A DNA stretch of 64,000 nt from the NCBI GenBank assembly GCA_016177765.1, contig JACOUP010000001.1, positions 62,001 through 126,000 of the forward strand, in the 5' to 3' direction. Positions 60,637-64,000 of this stretch are shown here, piece after piece. This DNA comes from Deltaproteobacteria bacterium. Lineage in GTDB: Bacteria > UBA10199 > JACPAL01 > JACOUP01. The notes under the pieces were generated by a model that was not told where the DNA came from, ran no database searches, and was given only the letters and a program-made list of their open reading frames with translations. A program made the position numbers and the translations under genes. Position 1 is the first letter of the stretch; every line of letters starts with the position of its first letter.

Positions 60637-61236
60637 TTATTCCCCTAATTGAATTCCCAAACGCTCCAACGAATACCCTTCTCCAAACAACCGCCCCAAC
60701 AACTGATCAATCTTGTCTTTCTCCCCTGCTCGAATCCAACCCAACACCGGGGAATGGACAAACTCCTTAAAGAGCCCCTCCGACCGGTCCCCCCACTGAT
60801 TCTGCACCGGCCTTCTCAAGGCGGACATGATCTTGGTCATGGTTTCATACTCAGGTCCATACTGATTTTCGAGCGCCTCTCTCACTTTTTTGGCAAGCGC
60901 GGGCGAACCCCCTCCGGTGGAAACGGTGATCATGAATTCCCCCCTCTGCAAACGGGAGACAAAGGTGAAATCGCAAAGGTCTGGGTGATCGACAATATTC
61001 AAAAGAACCCTTTTTTCTTGGGCCTCTTTTCTTATCTTTTGATGGATCTCCTGGTCATCGGTGACCACCACCGCGAGAAAAACCGATTCGAGACAACCGG
61101 GCTGATACGCCTCAAGCCTCCTTAACTTCGCCCCTGCCTTAAGAAACCCCTGCCCCTTTTTTTCGGCCACTTGACCACTGCCGATCACCAGAACCGGTTT
61201 TCCCTGAAGATCGAGGTTGATCGGAAAGTAGCGCAT
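60637..61236 (-). CDS. Siroheme synthase N-terminal domain (precorrin-2 dehydrogenase/ferrochelatase)
   Basis: 199 residues from ATG 61236 (MRYFPINLDLQGKPVLVIGSGQVAEKK). NAD motif VIGSGQVAEKKGQG, VVVTDDQEIHQKIRKEAQEKRVLLNIVDHPDLCDFTF and STGGGSPALAKKVREALE define the CysG(N)/Met8/SirC family, which oxidises precorrin-2 and may insert iron. The frame back to 61389 is ignored. Promoter at 61243-61271 puts the start at the ATG. First gene of the haem-related operon; divergent from trxA. Confidence 0.94.
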   Translation of the reverse strand: MRYFPINLDLQGKPVLVIGSGQVAEKKGQGFLKAGAKLRRLEAYQPGCLESVFLAVVVTDDQEIHQKIRKEAQEKRVLLNIVDHPDLCDFTFVSRLQRGEFMITVSTGGGSPALAKKVREALENQYGPEYETMTKIMSALRRPVQNQWGDRSEGLFKEFVHSPVLGWIRAGEKDKIDQLLGRLFGEGYSLERLGIQLGE

Positions 61237-61242
61237 CGGGTT

Positions 61243-61271
61243 GGTATAAAGAACTCCTTGATTTTTGACAA
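61243..61271 (-). promoter_or_regulatory. Promoter of cysG(N)-ccsA-hemA
   Basis: Minus strand TTGTCA (61271-61266), 17-nt spacer, TATACC (61248-61243), then 6 nt to the ATG at 61236. Confidence 0.55.
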
Positions 61272-61382
61272 GGGGCGGGTTATTGCGGCGGGTGGCGAGG
61301 GTCGGGCGCCCGGCCGAGCGGAACGGGTGAGCACGGCTGGGCGGAACCCAAGACAGGACCCGCCGCCACGAGGAGATCGTTG

Positions 61383-61715
61383 ATGTCATCCCCCAAAATC
61401 AAGACCGCGACCGACCAAAATTTTGAAAAGGAGGTTTTGCAGGGCCAGCGCCCGGCGCTCGTTGATTTTTGGGCGGTCTGGTGCGCCCCTTGCCGGGCCT
61501 TGGCCCCGATCGTTGATGAAATCGCCGATCAGTACGATGGCAAGGTGGATGTTTATAAATGCAACGTCGATGAAAACCCGGAAACCCCGGGTCGTTATGG
61601 AGTACGAGGGATTCCGACCATTATTCTCTTTAAGGGAGGACAGGCGGTCGATCAGGTGGTTGGCGCCGTCCCCAAGGCACAGCTTGAAGAATTGATCAAA
61701 CGGGTGGTGGTGTAG
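61383..61715 (+). CDS. trxA: Thioredoxin
   Basis: 110 residues from ATG 61383; AGGAG lies 7 nt above. Active site WCAPC (33-37) in DFWAVWCAPCRALAPIVDEIA, cis-Pro in RGIPTIILFKGG. Probably the general cytoplasmic thioredoxin, and the likely donor for DsbD at 14.5-16.1 kb, which is inference. Convergent with the thioredoxin-fusion gene 4 nt away. Confidence 0.97.
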   Translation: MSSPKIKTATDQNFEKEVLQGQRPALVDFWAVWCAPCRALAPIVDEIADQYDGKVDVYKCNVDENPETPGRYGVRGIPTIILFKGGQAVDQVVGAVPKAQLEELIKRVVV

Positions 61716-61719
61716 GGGA

Positions 61720-63447
61720 TTACTTCTTCTTTTCCAACGTCTCCGGATCAAGCCCCAGGGTCCGGACGACAAAATCTCTGATTACTTCACCCGTCGGCCT
61801 GCCTCTGTCTGTCTTTAAGCTATCCCGCAACAACTCGTTATAGAGACTGTCGATCCCATCTACCTTCTTACCATCGACGAAAATGTTGATCACCGGCACC
61901 TGACCGTTAACAACGTACCGTTCCATCGTTTCCAAGACAAATTGTTCGTCCCCTTTTTTCTCCTCGTCCATCTCGTAACTGTAGAAAACAACCCCTTTTC
62001 CCCTGAATTGCTCCGCAACGACATCAAAGGGTATGGCCATGAGTTGACAGGGGGCGCACCAGGAGGCCCCGTAATCAACAACGACGGGTCCCTTCGATTT
62101 GAGGACCTTTTCTTCATATTCGGCACGCGTATGGATCACACCGGCATATTGAAAACCGCCATACGCCTTAAAAATAGCCAAATCAGCATACCGAAACTTT
62201 TTAACAAATGCAGATTCGAACTGAGGGTCAACAGACCCCACCTTTTTGAGCGTGGAGACGACGTCCCCCTCCATGGCATACAACAAGGGCCTCAGTTGCT
62301 CCCACGAGAGATCCTTCCTCAGGGCTACAAGGATTTGAACAGCCCTTTCAGGATCAACACGGCTGATCTCCCGTAAGAGAAACTCATCCAATGTTATCAT
62401 AATGAGATTGTGACTCCACCGGGCGGTGGCACGAATAAAAGCTGTCTGAGTTTCCAAGTCTGCCCCGATAAGGGCCTGCCACGCAGAGCTACTGATCACC
62501 GGCCCTTTAAAATGATTCACTGTGATCTGAAAATCCAAAAAATGGGGGACACGGATGGCTGACTCGATCGCCTTGAAATCGACAGTCACCGGGGCCTCCG
62601 AAGAGGCCCGGGCGAGCGTTAATCGGGGAACAACATTTTCAAACGCTTTTATTCGCTCGCGGGACGGTTGGAGATCTTCCCCCTTGATCCCCTCCCCCCT
62701 TTTCTCCGTTCCTTTATTACCCTTACTACCCCATTCCCCCTTGCCGGCGGCAAACTGAAAAACCTGACGGAAACCAGCCGTCACAAACTCGGTATCTTCG
62801 CTGCGAAGACCAAAAAGTTGGCCCACCACCCAACCCCCGTCGGACGGATCCCCATTATCATCAAAGACCAGTTCAATCTCTGTCTGGACCCGGCCATTTT
62901 CTCCGGTTTCTACGGTCACAAGAGAATTCTTCTCGTCAAAATGGAGTCCCCTTTTTTCCATTGCGGCAAAGATCGGGGCCTCTAACGGGTCCTCTTTGAT
63001 CCGTTTCCATTGCTCCGGCGTGAGCCAAAAGGAGAGATCCGATTTCTTGGTCAACAGAGAGAGACCGGCCTGGCGTTCCTCGATTTTTCGAATTGAATCC
63101 AGACGAATCCCGCAACTCCCCCCTTTTCCCCGCAGACACTTTTCCTCTTCCGTCTTTAACCGTTGAAGGATCTTCGGATCGATACGCCAAGGGCCAGAGG
63201 CCGCTTCGTGCAGAAATCGGTTAAGGCCGATCAGCCCACCCGTCTCCCACTGATCCAGGATCCGTTTGCCGATCTGGTTCCACTCAGCCACAGTCAGTTG
63301 ATTGTCACTCTTCGCGGCCACAAGAAGGGCGTCATCAATCTCCGTGGCATTCTTCTCTTGCGGATCTTGCGGATCAGTGGCCGGTTCGGCAGGAGTCGCC
63401 CCCACAAAAAGAGAGGGTATTGTAAAGGATATCGCAGGGGAGGCCAT
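61720..63447 (-). CDS. Large protein with C-terminal thioredoxin domain
   Basis: 575 residues. The last about 140 residues are a thioredoxin fold with WCAPC (GPVVVDYGASWCAPCQLMAIPFDVVAEQFRGKGVVFYSYEMD) and a cis-Pro segment (GQVPVINIFVDGKK). The first 400 residues have no family I know: an N-terminal acidic segment, EF-like helical stretch (NQLTVAEWNQIGKRILDQWETGGLIGLNRFLHEAA), a possible beta segment (RVQTEIELVFDDNGDPSDGGW) and a helical part. No clear signal peptide. Convergent with trxA. Perhaps an oxidoreductase acting on a partner bound by the N-terminal part; that is inference. Confidence 0.85.
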   Translation of the reverse strand: MASPAISFTIPSLFVGATPAEPATDPQDPQEKNATEIDDALLVAAKSDNQLTVAEWNQIGKRILDQWETGGLIGLNRFLHEAASGPWRIDPKILQRLKTEEEKCLRGKGGSCGIRLDSIRKIEERQAGLSLLTKKSDLSFWLTPEQWKRIKEDPLEAPIFAAMEKRGLHFDEKNSLVTVETGENGRVQTEIELVFDDNGDPSDGGWVVGQLFGLRSEDTEFVTAGFRQVFQFAAGKGEWGSKGNKGTEKRGEGIKGEDLQPSRERIKAFENVVPRLTLARASSEAPVTVDFKAIESAIRVPHFLDFQITVNHFKGPVISSSAWQALIGADLETQTAFIRATARWSHNLIMITLDEFLLREISRVDPERAVQILVALRKDLSWEQLRPLLYAMEGDVVSTLKKVGSVDPQFESAFVKKFRYADLAIFKAYGGFQYAGVIHTRAEYEEKVLKSKGPVVVDYGASWCAPCQLMAIPFDVVAEQFRGKGVVFYSYEMDEEKKGDEQFVLETMERYVVNGQVPVINIFVDGKKVDGIDSLYNELLRDSLKTDRGRPTGEVIRDFVVRTLGLDPETLEKKK

Positions 63448-63488
63448 GACCCTCTCCTTATCGGTCTAAAAAGAGAATGGTTTCGGGG

Positions 63489-63761
63489 TTATTTTTTGAT
63501 AAGATCCTGATAAATGACCCTGCGAGGGCCCAAAGTCAGGATATCGATCCGCCATTTCGATTCATCCATCTTGTAAATAATTCGGTAATTACGAACCCTC
63601 AGAGAGCGAAGGCCGATAAACTCCCTCTGCAGTGGTTTTCCCAAATAAGGATCATCCTGCAATTCCTCCAAGGCCAAACGAACCTCCTGTTTGAGCAACG
63701 GGTGCAGATGACGAATCCTGGTTTTGGCTTCCCCAGTATAACGAAGGGCAAAAGATCTCAA
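63489..63761 (-). CDS. RelE/ParE-type toxin
   Basis: 90 residues: YTGEAKTRIRHLHPLLKQEVRLALEELQDDPYLGKPLQREFIGLRSLRVRNYRIIYKMDESKWRIDILTLGPRRVIY. This is the RelE/ParE fold, with the conserved GLRSLRVRNYRIIYK. RelE members cut mRNA on the ribosome; ParE members poison gyrase; which applies is not clear. Its ATG overlaps the antitoxin stop (ATGA). Confidence 0.92.
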   Translation of the reverse strand: MRSFALRYTGEAKTRIRHLHPLLKQEVRLALEELQDDPYLGKPLQREFIGLRSLRVRNYRIIYKMDESKWRIDILTLGPRRVIYQDLIKK

Positions 63762-64000
63762 TCGCGGAAGACTTCTTTATGAGAATAAACCTTCCCCTGG
63801 CGGTTCTCCCGAAGGGCACGATTCAGGGAACGAAGGAGTGGAACATCACCTAAGATTTCCAAAGATTCCATAAGACCCTCATATTCTTCGGTAGTCATCA
63901 GCACCCCCGTTGCCCTCCCATCCGTCGTAATAGCCACCACCCCGCCTCGCCTTTTCAAATGCTTAAGAAGCCCCGTGAGTTCTCGCTTGACCTGAGTCAC
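63758..64000 (-). CDS. Phd/YefM-type antitoxin (5' end possibly beyond the window)
   Basis: 80 residues visible: VKRELTGLLKHLKRRGGVVAITTDGRATGVLMTTEEYEGLMESLEILGDVPLL. Phd/YefM family DNA-binding N terminus and a toxin-wrapping C terminus. The first codon seen is GTG at the window edge; family members often start a few residues earlier, so the real start may lie outside. Pairs with the toxin gene by a 4-nt overlap. Confidence 0.88.
   Translation of the reverse strand: MTQVKRELTGLLKHLKRRGGVVAITTDGRATGVLMTTEEYEGLMESLEILGDVPLLRSLNRALRENRQGKVYSHKEVFRD

Overview
The window (about 64 kb, moderately GC-rich) reads as one continuous, gene-dense chromosome segment of a Gram-negative bacterium. Evidence for this is the outer-membrane lipoproteins, BamB, YfgM and LapA-like envelope proteins, both IHF subunits, the surE-pcm-nlpD and pheS-pheT-ihfA-merR gene orders, and a Myxococcota-style Cys/Asp calcium-repeat protein. 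It most resembles a deltaproteobacterial-type or candidate-phylum lineage (for example Bdellovibrionota/UBA10199-like). That placement is inference from gene content only. No rRNA, phage, insertion sequence or CRISPR array was seen.

Layout: 1-1.4 kb, end of carB, a DUF5679 protein and a MEDS-domain protein. 1.4-8.2 kb (minus), speA, a lipoprotein, initiator tRNA, scpB-scpA-trpS-M50 protease. 8.4-12 kb, two convergent secreted proteins (a large Ig-like lipoprotein and a TSP3-repeat protein). 12-20.3 kb, xerD, trmB, queF, folE, dsbD, a diadenylate cyclase, a metallophosphoesterase, pgsA, hflX. 20.3-30.9 kb, dnaE, two unassigned genes, guaB-guaA, yfgM-like and bamB-like genes. 31-36.5 kb, lipase, tRNA-Met-der, meaB-ALDH and a hypothetical. 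36.6-38.5 kb, an Ala-rich membrane protein and a hypothetical. 38.4-46.5 kb (minus), pheA-tyrA-aroA, rpsA-sppA-ihfB-HIT-lapA, dedA. 46.5-51.6 kb, tRNA-Gly, deaminase, two tRNA-Arg, lipoprotein, apt, and tRNA-Pro-surE-pcm-nlpD. 51.6-58.5 kb (minus), tRNA-Val-thrS-infC-rpmI-rplT-pheS-pheT-ihfA-merR. 58.6-64 kb, cysG(N)-ccsA-hemA, trxA, a thioredoxin fusion and a toxin-antitoxin pair.

The most striking signal is a set of very short palindromic repeats scattered through the window, mostly inside conserved protein genes and in frame. Family A is a 13-bp palindrome (GGGTGATTCACCC and variants). I find 24 copies at 19 sites, 22 of them inside or at the end of coding sequences, where they add short peptides such as GDSPK, GVTPK or GGTP. 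Family B is a 27-30 bp palindrome (GTAGGGGCG...CGCCCCTAC) inserted in frame in xerD, pheT and pheS, or supplying the stop codon (bamB, lipase). The behaviour recalls the Rickettsia palindromic elements, but the sequences are different and much shorter.

Two other patterns recur. Many operon heads have a sigma70-like promoter whose -10 box lies only 6-10 nt before the start codon, with no Shine-Dalgarno, which suggests leaderless mRNAs. Three tRNA genes (Met, Pro, Val) end 1-12 nt before the start codon of a protein gene (der, surE, thrS), so tRNA 3' processing would create the mRNA 5' end.
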